64,000 bases of DNA from an uncultured Burkholderiales bacterium (GTDB lineage: Bacteria > Pseudomonadota > Gammaproteobacteria > Burkholderiales > Burkholderiaceae_C), in assembly GCA_903886485.1 (NCBI GenBank), contig CAISMH010000012.1, forward strand, positions 62,001 to 126,000, read 5' to 3'. The notes beneath the pieces were generated by a model. The model was given only the letters and a program-made list of their open reading frames with translations. It ran no database searches and was not told the origin of the DNA. Both the position numbers and the translations under genes were made by a program. Each line of letters starts with the position of its first letter. The first letter of the stretch is position 1. Shown piece after piece: positions 17,716 through 27,197 of this stretch.

Positions 17716-20574
17716 ATGACTGACAAAACTTCAGCCAAAGCCACCCAGCAAGCCAAAGAAAACGAACGCCCGTTGGTCGAAGACATTCGACTCTTGGGTC
17801 GCATCTTGGGCGATGTGATTCGTGAACAAGAAGGCCGTGATGCTTATGAGTTGGTCGAGCAAGTACGCAAGCTCTCGGTCGCGTTTCGTCGCGACTCGGA
17901 CGCCAATGCGGACAAGACATTGAAAAAACTCTTGGCCTCACTCAGTGCCCAAGCCACCGTCAGCGTGATTCGTGCCTTCACTTACTTCAGCCATTTGGCC
18001 AACCTTGCAGAAGACCGTCACCACATTCGCCGCCGCGCCATCCATGAACGTGCAGGCCACACGCAAGAAGGCAGCTTGTCTGTCGCCTTCAGTCGCCTCA
18101 AAGCCGCTGGGATTGCGCCTAAGAGCATTGTGCAAACACTGGCGCACAGCCATGTGTCGCCCGTGCTCACCGCCCACCCCACCGAAGTGCAACGCAAAAG
18201 CATCTTGGATGCCGAGCGTGGCATTGCCCAACTTTTGGCGCTGCGTGACGACATCAAATCACGCGCCGCCCTTCACACCTCCGGCAAAGCCGCACCCGAT
18301 GCTTTGGCCCTGCGTGAACTCGCCGCCAACGAAATGCAACTGCGCGCACGCGTGTTGCAGCTGTGGCAAACCCGTTTGCTGCGCTTCACCAAACTCACGG
18401 TGTCGGATGAAATTGAAAACGCCTTGAGTTATTACGAGTCCACCTTCTTGAGCGAGATCCCCAAGCTCTACGCTGACCTCGAAGCCGAACTCGGCCAAGC
18501 CCACGTGCACAGCTTTTTGCGCATGGGCCAATGGATTGGCGGTGACCGCGATGGCAACCCCAACGTCAACGCCGACACCTTGCGTTTTGCCTTGCGCCGT
18601 CAATGTGATGTGGCCTTGCGCCACTACCTGACCGAGCTGCACTACCTCGGCACCGAGTTGTCCATGTCGGCCATGCTGGTCGATGTCACGCCCGAGATGC
18701 ATGCCTTGGCCGAGCGTTCACCCGACACCAATGCGCATCGCCAAGACGAGCCCTATCGCCGCGCCCTCACCGGCATGTACGCGCGCTTGGCCGCCACCCT
18801 CAAAGACCTCACGGGAGGGGATGCCGCCCGCCATGCGGTGGCACCACAAAACCCGTATATATCATCCCAAGAGTTGCTCACCGATTTGCGCGTCATTGCC
18901 AATTCACTCGCATCTCAACACGGCAGTGCCTTGATGGCCCAACGCCTCACGCCGCTCATGCGCGCGGTGGACGTGTTTGGTTTTCACCTCGCCACGGTGG
19001 ACTTGCGCCAAAGCTCGGACCAGCATGAATTGGTGGTGGCCGAATTGCTGGCCACGGCGGGTGTGGAAAACCATTACGCCAAACTCAATGAAGCACAACG
19101 TGTCGAGGTACTGAACAAGCTCCTGCACGACGCACGCCCCCTGCGCGTGATGGGCGCGCGCTACTCTGAACTCGCCCTCAAAGAGCTGGCAATTTTTGAA
19201 ACCGCGCGCGAGATGCTGGCAACGTTTGGCAAGGACGCGATTCGCCACTACATCATCAGCCACACCGAAACGGTGAGCGATTTGCTCGAAGTGTTGTTGC
19301 TGCAAAAAGAAACTGGCTTGATGCGCGGCACCTTGGGCAGCAAAACATCGACTTGCGATTTGATCGTGGTGCCCTTGTTTGAAACCATCGACGACTTGCG
19401 TCGCGCCGCCGACATCATGGGTGGTTTTTATGCCCTCGACGGCATCGCCCACTTGGTCCAGCGCAGCGGTGGTGAGCAAGACATCATGCTGGGCTACTCC
19501 GACAGCAACAAAGACGGCGGCATCTTCACCAGCAACTGGGAGCTGTACCGCGCCGAGATTGACTTGGTCACCTTGTTTGATGGCTTGTTCAAACAACACG
19601 ACATCACGCTGCGCATGTTTCACGGCCGTGGCGGCACTGTGGGGCGTGGCGGCGGCCCGAGCTACCAAGCGATTTTGGCGCAGCCCCCAGGCACGGTGCG
19701 TGGGCAAATTCGCCTCACCGAACAAGGCGAGGTCATTGGCTCGAAATACGCCAACCCCGAGATTGGCCGTCGCAATTTAGAAACACTGGTGGCGGCCACC
19801 TTGGAAGCCACGCTGCTACAAACCACCAAGCCTGCACCACAGGCCTTTTTGGAGGCCGCGCAACGCTTGTCTGCGAACAGCATGGCCGCTTACCGTGGTT
19901 TGGTGTACGAGACACCGGGCTTCACCGACTACTTCTTCGCGGCCACACCCTTGCGCGAAATTGCCGAACTCAACATTGGCTCGCGCCCCGCAGCGCGTCC
20001 CAAAAGCGGCAATGCCTCGCCCCGCATTGAAGACTTGCGCGCGATTCCATGGGGCTTTAGCTGGGGCCAATGCCGCTTGACCCTGCCCGGCTGGTTGGGC
20101 TTTGGCTCTGCGGTAGACCAATTCATCCACCACCACCCCACACTCAAACCCAAAGACGCGCTGGCCTTGCTGCAAAAAATGCAACGCCAATGGCCGTTCT
20201 TCCGCTCACTGCTGTCGAACCTCGACATGGTGTTGTCTAAGAGCGATTTGGGGCTCGCGTCACGCTACGCCGAGTTGGTGAGTGACGCTCGTTTGCGCAA
20301 GAAGATTTTTGGTTTGATCGAAGCCGAATGGCATCGCACCTCGGACGCCTTGAAGCTCATCACGGGCGACAAGCAACGCTTGGTGAACAACGCGGCACTC
20401 GAGCGCTCGATGCGTCACCGCTTCCCCTACATCGACCCGCTGCACCATTTGCAAGTCGAGTTGATTCGCCGCTACCGAGAAGGCAAACGCCCGCAAGACC
20501 GCGATGAAAAAGCCCAGCGCGGCATTCACATCTCCATCAACGGGATTGCAGCAGGGTTGCGCAACACAGGCTAA
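17716..20574 (+). CDS. ppc: Phosphoenolpyruvate carboxylase
   Basis: A protein of 952 residues from the ATG at 17716; the frame is open further upstream into pgi, but [12 protein letters not shown] is the natural start. It carboxylates PEP to oxaloacetate, refilling the TCA cycle. Active-site blocks are [16 protein letters not shown] (catalytic His), [35 protein letters not shown] and [17 protein letters not shown], and the chain ends RNTG, the conserved C-terminus. It lies 58 bases after pgi and may be cotranscribed. A hairpin terminator follows. Confidence 0.97.
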   Translation: MTDKTSAKATQQAKENERPLVEDIRLLGRILGDVIREQEGRDAYELVEQVRKLSVAFRRDSDANADKTLKKLLASLSAQATVSVIRAFTYFSHLANLAEDRHHIRRRAIHERAGHTQEGSLSVAFSRLKAAGIAPKSIVQTLAHSHVSPVLTAHPTEVQRKSILDAERGIAQLLALRDDIKSRAALHTSGKAAPDALALRELAANEMQLRARVLQLWQTRLLRFTKLTVSDEIENALSYYESTFLSEIPKLYADLEAELGQAHVHSFLRMGQWIGGDRDGNPNVNADTLRFALRRQCDVALRHYLTELHYLGTELSMSAMLVDVTPEMHALAERSPDTNAHRQDEPYRRALTGMYARLAATLKDLTGGDAARHAVAPQNPYISSQELLTDLRVIANSLASQHGSALMAQRLTPLMRAVDVFGFHLATVDLRQSSDQHELVVAELLATAGVENHYAKLNEAQRVEVLNKLLHDARPLRVMGARYSELALKELAIFETAREMLATFGKDAIRHYIISHTETVSDLLEVLLLQKETGLMRGTLGSKTSTCDLIVVPLFETIDDLRRAADIMGGFYALDGIAHLVQRSGGEQDIMLGYSDSNKDGGIFTSNWELYRAEIDLVTLFDGLFKQHDITLRMFHGRGGTVGRGGGPSYQAILAQPPGTVRGQIRLTEQGEVIGSKYANPEIGRRNLETLVAATLEATLLQTTKPAPQAFLEAAQRLSANSMAAYRGLVYETPGFTDYFFAATPLREIAELNIGSRPAARPKSGNASPRIEDLRAIPWGFSWGQCRLTLPGWLGFGSAVDQFIHHHPTLKPKDALALLQKMQRQWPFFRSLLSNLDMVLSKSDLGLASRYAELVSDARLRKKIFGLIEAEWHRTSDALKLITGDKQRLVNNAALERSMRHRFPYIDPLHHLQVELIRRYREGKRPQDRDEKAQRGIHISINGIAAGLRNTG

Positions 20575-20597
20575 GTCGTCGCGACCCATCAACCCAT

Positions 20598-20627
20598 AAA
20601 AAAACGCCACCCTTGGGTGGCGTTTTT
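20598..20627. terminator. Bidirectional intrinsic terminator between ppc and dctP
   Basis: AACGCCACCC (20603-20612) pairs with GGGTGGCGTT (20615-20624). A run of A precedes it and a run of T follows, so both converging genes, ppc on the plus strand and dctP on the minus strand, have a hairpin plus U-tract. Confidence 0.88.
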
Positions 20628-20651
20628 CATGGCGCATTCAGTTGCAAGGCA

Positions 20652-21671
20652 TTACTTCTTCGCACGCAAGCGTGTCAGCTCTTTCTGTGTGTCGCCCCAC
20701 AAGTCCATGCCAATGTTGGAGGCAATGCCTGCGTTGACGTGGGTGAGTTTGTCGCGCATGCGGTTGACTTCAGCCACCGACAACTCATTGACTTGCATGC
20801 CTTTGGCTTTCAAGTCGCCCAAGGCTTTGGCTGCTTCGTCGCGCGTGTCTTTGCGTTCAAAGTCGCGGCTCACGCGTGCCGCATCGAGCAAGATTTTTTG
20901 TTCGGTCTTGCTCAAACCATCCCACCACTTTTTGCTGACCGTCACGATCCAAGGGCTGTAGACGTGGTTGGTCACGCTGAGGTACTTTTGCACTTCGTAG
21001 AACTTGCTCGACAAGATGGTGTTGTACGGGTTCTCTTGACCGTCCACCGTGTTGGTTTCCAAGGCGCTGAACAATTCAGAGAAAGGCATGGGCACGGCGT
21101 TGGCACCCAAGATCTTGAAGCTGTCGAGGTAGACGTTGTTTTGCATCACGCGCAGCTTGACGTCGTTCAAGTCTTCAAGTTTGGTGACAGGACGCTTGTT
21201 GTTGGTCAGGTTACGAAAACCGTTTTCCCAATAAGCCAGACCGACCAAGCCTTTGTCTTGTAACTTGTCCATCACCTTTTGACCGATGGGGCCGTCCAAC
21301 ACAGCGTCGGCTTCTTTGACGTTGTTGAACAAGAACGGTGTGTCCCACAAGGCCATCTCTTTGGTGATGCCCACCAAGGTGGCGGTTGAACCCACCATCA
21401 TTTCTTGCGCACCGCCAATCAAGGCTTGTTGCATTTGTGTGTCGGGGCCCAAGGCCGCGGCGCCAATGGCGCGCACTTTCATCTTGCCGCCAGAGGCTTT
21501 TTCAACTTGCTCAGCAAACACCTTGGCTGCACGGCCTTGGTTACTTTGCTCATTCAAGCCGTAGCCAAAACGAATCAAGCGGGGCTTGATGTCTTGTGCG
21601 AAGCTCGAAAAAGAGGCACTGGCCACGGCCACAGTGGCAGCGGCAATCAGGGTTCGACGAAGAAATTTCAT
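20652..21671 (-). CDS. dctP: TRAP transporter solute-binding protein (DctP family)
   Basis: A protein of 339 residues with a signal peptide (basic MKFLRRTL, hydrophobic core, cleavage near SSFAQ-D at 25/26). DctP-family blocks are FAEQVEKASGGKMKVRAIG, the substrate-contact region KLRVMQNNVYLDSFKILGANAVPMPFSELFSALETNTVDGQENP, and VVTVSKKWWDGLSKTEQ-like helices. The Arg in KLRVMQN normally binds the ligand carboxylate. It is last in the gntK-dctQ-dctM-dctP operon, so gluconate or a related sugar acid is the likely ligand, by context only. Confidence 0.93.
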   Translation of the reverse strand: MKFLRRTLIAAATVAVASASFSSFAQDIKPRLIRFGYGLNEQSNQGRAAKVFAEQVEKASGGKMKVRAIGAAALGPDTQMQQALIGGAQEMMVGSTATLVGITKEMALWDTPFLFNNVKEADAVLDGPIGQKVMDKLQDKGLVGLAYWENGFRNLTNNKRPVTKLEDLNDVKLRVMQNNVYLDSFKILGANAVPMPFSELFSALETNTVDGQENPYNTILSSKFYEVQKYLSVTNHVYSPWIVTVSKKWWDGLSKTEQKILLDAARVSRDFERKDTRDEAAKALGDLKAKGMQVNELSVAEVNRMRDKLTHVNAGIASNIGMDLWGDTQKELTRLRAKK

Positions 21672-21693
21672 AACAGTCTCCTTGGGTTAAAAC

Positions 21694-22986
21694 TTATCGC
21701 ATCCACGCCACAGGGGCGATCACGAGGTCTGGGAACAAAACAAACACAGTCAAGATGATGAGGTAAGTCACCAAAAAGGGGTTCACGCCTTTGATGACTT
21801 GGTGCATGGACAAGCGCCCCACACCGGCCACCACGTTGAGCACGGTGCCCACGGGCGGCGTGATCAAACCAATCGCACCATTGAGCACAAACATCAAACC
21901 GAAATACACAGGGTCAATGCCTGCCTTCACCGCGATGGGCAGCATCACGGGCGCAAAAATCAAAATCGTGGGGGTGAGGTCCAGTGCCGTGCCAATCAAG
22001 ACCAAGGTCACCATCATCACGGCCATGAGCACGCGTGGGCTCTCGACCAAGGGACCTAGCCAGCCTGTCAGCACGGTGGGCAAATCCGCCAAGGTGATCA
22101 TGTAGCTGGCCACCTGTGCCCCCGCGCACAAGAACATCACCACCGCTGTGGTTTTGGCGGCACGCACCAGCACTTCATGAATTTCAATCAACTTCATTTC
22201 GCGATGAATCACAAGGGCCACAACCAAAGCGTAAAACGCAGCCACGACCGCCGCCTCGGTGGGTGTGAAGATGCCCGTCTTCATGCCGCCGATGATGATG
22301 AGTGGCATCAACATGGCCCAGAAGGCTTTGCGTGTGGCGTGCAAACGCTCAACCAAAGGCAGCTTGTCGCCTTGGGGCAAATCCATGTCGCGCAGTTGAA
22401 GCTTCCACGCCACGATCAAACCCACGCCCATGATCAGTCCGGGCACGATGCCAGACAAGAACAGAGAAGAGATGGAGGTGTTGGTCGTCACACCGTAAAT
22501 CACAAACGGCATCGACGGTGGAATGATGGGCGCGATGATGCCGCCCGAGGCAATCAAGCCTGCCGAGGTGTGCATGGGGTAGCCTTGACGCTTCATCATG
22601 GGCAACAAAATCGTGGCCAACGCAGCTGTGTCGGCCAATGCCGAACCACTCATGCTGGCCATGAGGACCGCAGCACCAATCGCCACAAAGCCCAAGCCGC
22701 CTCGGATGTGGCCGACCCACGCTTGGGCCATGTCGATGATGCGGCGGCTGATGCCACCCGAGTTCATCAACTCGCCCGCCAAGATAAAAAACGGAACGGC
22801 CAACAAAGGAAAGCTGTCCACGCCAGCGACCAAGTTTTGCGCGAGCAACTGGGTGTCCCAAAAGTCGAGAACCCAAGCCATGCCCGCACCCGTCAAAACC
22901 AAGGCAAAGGCCATGTTGAGGCCAATGCCCATGAGCAACAACATGCCCACAGAGAAAACAATGAATGCTTGTGCTTCAGGTGTCAT
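21694..22986 (-). CDS. dctM: TRAP transporter large permease (DctM family)
   Basis: A protein of 430 residues with about 12 hydrophobic segments, the sodium-coupled transport subunit of a TRAP system. Typical motifs are LLAVPFFILAGELMNSGGISRRIID, MASMSGSALADTAALATILLPMM and GGIIAPIIPPSMPFVIYG. It begins five bases after the dctQ stop and is followed by dctP after 22 bases. Full length, with no disruption. Confidence 0.95.
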   Translation of the reverse strand: MTPEAQAFIVFSVGMLLLMGIGLNMAFALVLTGAGMAWVLDFWDTQLLAQNLVAGVDSFPLLAVPFFILAGELMNSGGISRRIIDMAQAWVGHIRGGLGFVAIGAAVLMASMSGSALADTAALATILLPMMKRQGYPMHTSAGLIASGGIIAPIIPPSMPFVIYGVTTNTSISSLFLSGIVPGLIMGVGLIVAWKLQLRDMDLPQGDKLPLVERLHATRKAFWAMLMPLIIIGGMKTGIFTPTEAAVVAAFYALVVALVIHREMKLIEIHEVLVRAAKTTAVVMFLCAGAQVASYMITLADLPTVLTGWLGPLVESPRVLMAVMMVTLVLIGTALDLTPTILIFAPVMLPIAVKAGIDPVYFGLMFVLNGAIGLITPPVGTVLNVVAGVGRLSMHQVIKGVNPFLVTYLIILTVFVLFPDLVIAPVAWMR

Positions 22987-22991
22987 GCTGT

Positions 22992-23492
22992 TTACTCCAC
23001 ATCCACGCCGTGGTCAAAATCTACGGGCTTGTTTTGAATCAATTCTTTGAGCGCCATCAGGCCAATCGCCAAGGATGACAACAACACGGGCAAGGGCAGC
23101 AACCAATTGGGGTAGCCCAGCACCACAGAATTGCTGCTCAAACCCACTTCGACTTGTTGCCATGCACCACGCCCTAACAACACACAGCTCAGGACGACCA
23201 AGGCACGAATCAGAAGGGTCAATGCTTGCATCGTTTTGGGATGCTGGCGCAAGCCCGCCACAAAGCTGGTGAACGCCATGTGCTCACCAGCGGGGTAGGC
23301 TGCGGTGGCACCAACGAAGACCATCCAAACAAACAACAAACGTGAGAGTTCTTCACTGGCTGCAATGCCACTGCCAAAGCCGTAGCGCAACACCACGTTG
23401 AAGAACACAGCCACCGCCATGATGCCCAAGCACGCCGCCATCAGCACTTGTGCGATGGACTGAATGCGTGAAGGGGATGAATTCGAACTCAT
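22992..23492 (-). CDS. dctQ: TRAP transporter small permease (DctQ family)
   Basis: A protein of 166 residues from the ATG at 23492, with four predicted membrane helices. It contains the DctQ pattern NVVLRYGFGSGIAASEELSRLLFVWMVFVGATAAY (about 31-65), where the Arg-Tyr and Glu-Glu pair is characteristic. The start overlaps the gntK stop by four bases (ATGA), tying the transporter to the kinase. It ends FDHGVDVE in the cytosol. Confidence 0.93.
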   Translation of the reverse strand: MSSNSSPSRIQSIAQVLMAACLGIMAVAVFFNVVLRYGFGSGIAASEELSRLLFVWMVFVGATAAYPAGEHMAFTSFVAGLRQHPKTMQALTLLIRALVVLSCVLLGRGAWQQVEVGLSSNSVVLGYPNWLLPLPVLLSSLAIGLMALKELIQNKPVDFDHGVDVE

Positions 23493-23992
23493 ACACACTC
23501 CTTTTTTGTCACCCAAGCACACACCTGCGCTTGGATGGTTTCGATACCTTGCGTGGCATCCACCGTCAACACGCCAGCTTCATGGACAGGTTTTTCTAGG
23601 GCAGCAAACTGACTGTCTACCAAAGTGGGTTGAAAGTAGTGGTCGCGGCGTTGGGTGACCCGTGCAATGGATTGCTCACGCGTGAGCTCCAGATGCACAA
23701 AACGTAAGGACGGCACGCTTTGGCGCAAGCGGTCACGGTAGGCCTTTTTCAAAGCCGAACAGGTCAGCACCGCGCACGCGCCATGGCGAACCAATTGGTT
23801 GGCCAAGATGTCCAACCAGCCTGCACGGTCCTCGTCCGTCAGTGCAATGCCCGCACGCATCTTGTTGACGTTTGCAGACGGATGAAACTCGTCACCTTCA
23901 ATCAACTGCCACCCCAAAGCCTGTGACAACGCGGCAGCCAAACTCGACTTGCCGCAACCGGCGACACCCATGATGACGACTGGACCATTCAT
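23489..23992 (-). CDS. gntK: Gluconokinase
   Basis: A protein of 167 residues from the ATG at 23992 (a longer frame reaches 24064 but would span the operator). It phosphorylates gluconate to 6-phosphogluconate. The P-loop GVAGCGKSS is at 9-17, and IEGDEFHPSANVNKMRAGIALTDEDRAGWL (about 34-63) is the GntK signature with the substrate-binding DEFHP. CSALKKAYRDRLR and a lid with RRDHYFQPTLVDSQFAALE complete the family pattern. It heads the operon with dctQMP, giving uptake plus phosphorylation, and the product enters the ED pathway encoded at 13499-15979. Confidence 0.95.
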   Translation of the reverse strand: MNGPVVIMGVAGCGKSSLAAALSQALGWQLIEGDEFHPSANVNKMRAGIALTDEDRAGWLDILANQLVRHGACAVLTCSALKKAYRDRLRQSVPSLRFVHLELTREQSIARVTQRRDHYFQPTLVDSQFAALEKPVHEAGVLTVDATQGIETIQAQVCAWVTKKECV

Positions 23993-24003
23993 TTTTGAAT
24001 ACT

Positions 24004-24017
24004 GGATAGCGCTATCC
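24004..24017. promoter_or_regulatory. Palindromic LacI-family operator near gntK
   Basis: GGATAGCGCTATCC is a perfect 14-base palindrome with a central CG, the standard shape of a LacI-family site. It is 12 bases upstream of the gntK start. The second copy at 24072-24085 lies 68 bases away, nearer the regulator gene. Confidence 0.8.
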
Positions 24018-24071
24018 CATTTGGATAAAAAGTAGAGAGCTTGGGTGTTTTGGATCACACGCATGGCTCTC

Positions 24072-24085
24072 GGATAGCGCTATCA
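24072..24085. promoter_or_regulatory. Second palindromic LacI-family operator
   Basis: GGATAGCGCTATCA shares the 12-base palindromic core GATAGCGCTATC with the site at 24004-24017. It is 46 bases before the regulator start at 24131, so it could govern both divergent promoters. Two sites invite a DNA loop or cooperative binding; that is an inference. Confidence 0.8.
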
Positions 24086-24130
24086 TAAAGAATCAGAGTC
24101 GCACAAACCCTAGCAAAAACCCTAGCCCTC

Positions 24131-25156
24131 ATGACATCCAAAAATACCCGTTCACGCGCCACAGGCCGTGTCACGCTGGCAGATGTGGCTGCGTTGGCAA
24201 AAGTCAGCCCGATCACGGTGTCGCGTGCGCTGCGGGGTGAACGCGCCGTCGCCAGTGATTTGACCGACCGCGTGAAAGCCGCTGCCTTGAAACTTGGCTA
24301 CACGCCAGACCCCGCAGCACGCGCCCTTGCCTCTCGCCATAGCGACCATGTGGCCGTGCTGATCCCCATGTTGTCCAACAACCTGTTTGTCGACGTGTTG
24401 GAGTCCATTCAAAAAACATTGCGTCATGCGGGTTATCAAACACTGATTGGCATCACGCACTACAACACGCGCGAAGAAGAGCAACTCTTGCGCGAGCAAC
24501 TGCAGCACCGCCCCGCAGGGATCTTGGTGACGGGCTTGGATCGCAGCGAAGCAGCACAATCCTTGATCGAGAAAAGTGGCATCCCTTGTGTGCACATGAT
24601 GGAGTTGGCCCAATCGACGTATGTCAACAGCGTGGGCTTCTCACAAACGCAAGCGGCCAGCGCACTCACCCAGCATTTGCTCAGCCGTGGGCGCAAACGC
24701 ATTGCTTTTGCCGCCGCACAGTTAGACCCACGCACGATGCAACGACTGGATGGATGGCGCCAAACACTCAAATCGGCCAAGTGCTATGACAAAGCTTTGA
24801 GTTACACCAACAAGTCGCCATCGTCGATGGCCTTGGGCGGTCAGATGTTGCAACACATCCTGTCGGAGGACCCCAGCATTGATGCCATCTTCTTTTGCAA
24901 TGACGACTTGGCACAGGGTGCTTTGCTCGCCGCTCAGCGGATGAAAATCAAAGTGCCGCAGCGTTTGGCCATTGCTGGCTTCAACGACCTCACGGGCAGT
25001 GACTTGATTGGCCCTGGCTTGACCACCATTCGAACCCCACGCGCGGCGATTGGCGAAGCTGCCGCCCACATGTTGCTGGCCTTGATGCGCGATGAAGAAG
25101 TGGCCTCGTCTAGCGTGGACGTCGGGTATGAATTGATGGTGCGCGGCAGCACCTGA
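24131..25156 (+). CDS. LacI-family regulator, probably GntR-like gluconate repressor
   Basis: A protein of 341 residues. The N-terminal LacI helix-turn-helix [20 protein letters not shown] and hinge helix [10 protein letters not shown] (about 15-66) are followed by a periplasmic-binding-protein-like domain ([21 protein letters not shown] onward) and [18 protein letters not shown] near residue 258. The overall pattern is close to E. coli GntR. It is divergent from gntK-dctQMP with two identical-core operators between them, so it should repress that operon until gluconate or a phosphorylated derivative binds. No clear Shine-Dalgarno precedes the ATG. Confidence 0.85.
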   Translation: MTSKNTRSRATGRVTLADVAALAKVSPITVSRALRGERAVASDLTDRVKAAALKLGYTPDPAARALASRHSDHVAVLIPMLSNNLFVDVLESIQKTLRHAGYQTLIGITHYNTREEEQLLREQLQHRPAGILVTGLDRSEAAQSLIEKSGIPCVHMMELAQSTYVNSVGFSQTQAASALTQHLLSRGRKRIAFAAAQLDPRTMQRLDGWRQTLKSAKCYDKALSYTNKSPSSMALGGQMLQHILSEDPSIDAIFFCNDDLAQGALLAAQRMKIKVPQRLAIAGFNDLTGSDLIGPGLTTIRTPRAAIGEAAAHMLLALMRDEEVASSSVDVGYELMVRGST

Positions 25157-25203
25157 TTGAGCCAGAACGACAAGGGACCGATGGGCTGATTACACTTCAA
25201 GCT

Positions 25204-25971
25204 ATGCAAGCAAATACACCCTCCCCCGCGCAGCGTCTGGCAGGCAAAGTCAGCCTGATCACTGGCGCCGCACAAGGCATTGGTTTGGCCACTGCCCTCA
25301 AATTTGCCCATGAAGGCGCCATCGTCATCGTGTGCGATGTCAAGCAAGCGGCGGTCGATGCCGCAGTCACGCAATGTCAGGCCACGGGCGCACAAGCCGT
25401 GGGTTATGTGGTGGATGTGACGCAGCGTGACATGGTGGATGCCACTGTGCAATCCGTGTTGGCGCAGTTTGGTCGCATTGATGTGCTGGTCAACAACGCA
25501 GGCATCACGCAAGATGCGCGCTTGCAAAAAATGACGCTCGAGCAATTTGACCGCGTGATCGATGTCAACCTGCGCGGTGTGTTCCATTGCGCACAAGCGG
25601 TCACGGACAGCATGGTGGCCCAAGGCAGCGGGGTGATTTTGAACGCCTCATCCGTGGTCGGTATTTATGGCAACTTTGGACAGACCAACTATGCCGCCAC
25701 CAAGTTTGGCGTGATTGGCTTTACCAAAACTTGGAGCCGTGAACTCGGCCCCAAAGGGATTCGTGTGAATGCGGTCGCCCCCGGTTTTATTGCCACGCCC
25801 ATCCTCTCAACCATTCCAGAAAAAGTGATCACCGAGATGGCAGCACGTGTGCCACTCCAACGCCTCGGCGAGCCCGAAGACATTGCCAATGTGTATGCGT
25901 TTTTGGCGAGCGACGAGGCCGCCTATATCAGCGGCGCCGTGATTGAGGTAGCCGGTGGCTTGACCCTATGA
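25204..25971 (+). CDS. SDR-family oxidoreductase (FabG-like)
   Basis: A protein of 255 residues, a classical short-chain dehydrogenase. The coenzyme motif TGAAQGIG is at 20-27, NNAG at 97-100, and the catalytic set is Ser150 (NASSVV), Tyr163 and Lys167 (YAATK). An acidic residue at the end of beta 2 (VCDVKQ) hints at NAD rather than NADP preference. Similarity to 3-oxoacyl-ACP reductase is general and does not fix the substrate; a sugar or hydroxyacid dehydrogenase is as likely. The gene begins 47 bases after the LacI gene and overlaps chrA1 by four bases. Confidence 0.85.
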   Translation: MQANTPSPAQRLAGKVSLITGAAQGIGLATALKFAHEGAIVIVCDVKQAAVDAAVTQCQATGAQAVGYVVDVTQRDMVDATVQSVLAQFGRIDVLVNNAGITQDARLQKMTLEQFDRVIDVNLRGVFHCAQAVTDSMVAQGSGVILNASSVVGIYGNFGQTNYAATKFGVIGFTKTWSRELGPKGIRVNAVAPGFIATPILSTIPEKVITEMAARVPLQRLGEPEDIANVYAFLASDEAAYISGAVIEVAGGLTL

Positions 25972-26561
25972 CCCCCTACACAAGCGCTGCGGCCCACGCG
26001 CCGCGCAGCAAAACTGATTTGTTTATTTCGTTCACGCTGTTGGCCTTGCAAGGGTTTGGCGGTGTTTTGGCGGTGGTGCAACGCGAGTTGGTAGATAAAA
26101 AACAATGGCTCACGCTGGATGAGTTTGTGGAGGACTGGGCTGTTGCGCAAATCTTGCCTGGCCCTAATGTGGTGAACCTTGCACTCATGATGGGTGGACG
26201 TCACTTTGGCTTGGCAGGCGCTCTGGCTGCGCTCAGCGGATTGCTGTTGGCGCCGACAGTGCTGGTGTTGTTGCTGGCCGCAGCGGTGGCAGGTGTCGCA
26301 GACACCCCCACCGCACAAGGCATGTTGCGCGGCATGGGCGCTGTCTCGGCAGGGCTGATTGCAGCCGTAGGCATTAAGCTCATGGGGGCTTTGAAAAACA
26401 ACCCCATGGGCCTGTTGACTTGCCTTGGCATGGGCACGCTGACCTTTGTTGCCATTGGCTTGTTGCGCTTGCCATTGGCTTGGGTGTTGCTCAGTCTTGG
26501 CCCCTTGGCTAGCGTGTGGGCTGGACATTGCATCAAACAACGAGAGGTGGCCCAAAAATGA
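25968..26561 (+). CDS. chrA: Chromate transporter, first half-size ChrA subunit
   Basis: A protein of 197 residues corresponding to one ChrA (CHR) domain with about six hydrophobic segments. The CHR signature is visible: [47 protein letters not shown] (about 27-73), including the conserved PGPN. Short CHR proteins work as heterodimeric pairs and export chromate, or possibly other oxyanions. The start codon overlaps the SDR stop and the stop overlaps the second chrA gene, both as ATGA, so three genes are coupled. Confidence 0.88.
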   Translation: MTPYTSAAAHAPRSKTDLFISFTLLALQGFGGVLAVVQRELVDKKQWLTLDEFVEDWAVAQILPGPNVVNLALMMGGRHFGLAGALAALSGLLLAPTVLVLLLAAAVAGVADTPTAQGMLRGMGAVSAGLIAAVGIKLMGALKNNPMGLLTCLGMGTLTFVAIGLLRLPLAWVLLSLGPLASVWAGHCIKQREVAQK

Positions 26562-27160
26562 TGACACCCATCACACTCAGCTTGGCCGATTGGGGCGCTT
26601 TGTTTTTGCACTTCATCTCGCTCTCGCTGTTGGCGGTGGGCGGCGCCATCACCACCGCGCCTGATATTCACCGCTACTTGGTGGATGAAATGCATTGGTT
26701 GAGCGACACCCAGTTCACCTCGTCGATTGCTTTGGCCCAAGGTGCGCCGGGTCCCAATGTGATGTTCGTCGCCCTGATGGGTTGGAACGTGGGGCTCAAT
26801 GCAGGTGGTGGTTTGGCTGCGGGGTGGCCTGCCTTGGCCTTGGCCTTGTGGGGCGTGCTCATCACCATGGTGGGCATCATGATTCCCTCATGCACGCTCA
26901 CCTTCGTCGCCACGCAATGGGCACACCGCAATCGCGACATGCTCGCCGTCAAGGCCTTCAAGTCGGGCATGGCCCCCATCGTGATTGCGCTGCTCATTGC
27001 CACAGGCTGGTTACTCATGGGCAACCATGAAAACCCCGCACATGATTGGCCGCTTTGGGTCTTGACAGGTGCCACCACACTGATTGTGTGGAAGACCAAA
27101 ACGCACCTCTTGCTGCTCTTGGGTTTTGGCGCCTTGCTAGGCGCACTGGGCTGGATCTAA
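26558..27160 (+). CDS. chrA: Chromate transporter, second half-size ChrA subunit
   Basis: A protein of 200 residues from the ATG at 26558. It is the partner CHR domain, with VGGAITTAPDIHRYLVDEMHWLSDTQFTSSIALAQGAPGPNVMFVALMG and again the PGPN core. The two halves differ clearly from each other, as expected of an antiparallel heterodimer. Together they equal a normal bidomain ChrA of about 400 residues. No chrB regulator is adjacent. About 37 bases separate its end from convergent rlmB, with no obvious terminator. Confidence 0.88.
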   Translation: MMTPITLSLADWGALFLHFISLSLLAVGGAITTAPDIHRYLVDEMHWLSDTQFTSSIALAQGAPGPNVMFVALMGWNVGLNAGGGLAAGWPALALALWGVLITMVGIMIPSCTLTFVATQWAHRNRDMLAVKAFKSGMAPIVIALLIATGWLLMGNHENPAHDWPLWVLTGATTLIVWKTKTHLLLLLGFGALLGALGWI

Positions 27161-27197
27161 AAAACAGAAACGCAGGCCGAAGCGAGCTCAGAACAAA

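Noticed and set aside
18904..19725. Open frame of 273 codons on the minus strand, inside ppc
   Set aside because: Shadow of ppc, whose active-site motifs occupy the same bases.
22177..23037. Open frame of 286 codons on the plus strand, opposite dctM
   Set aside because: His/Arg/Gln-rich low-complexity translation without family features; dctM is clearly the gene.
24105..24128. Direct repeat AAACCCTAGC before the LacI gene
   Set aside because: Two short copies only, not palindromic and not found elsewhere in the window; probably chance.
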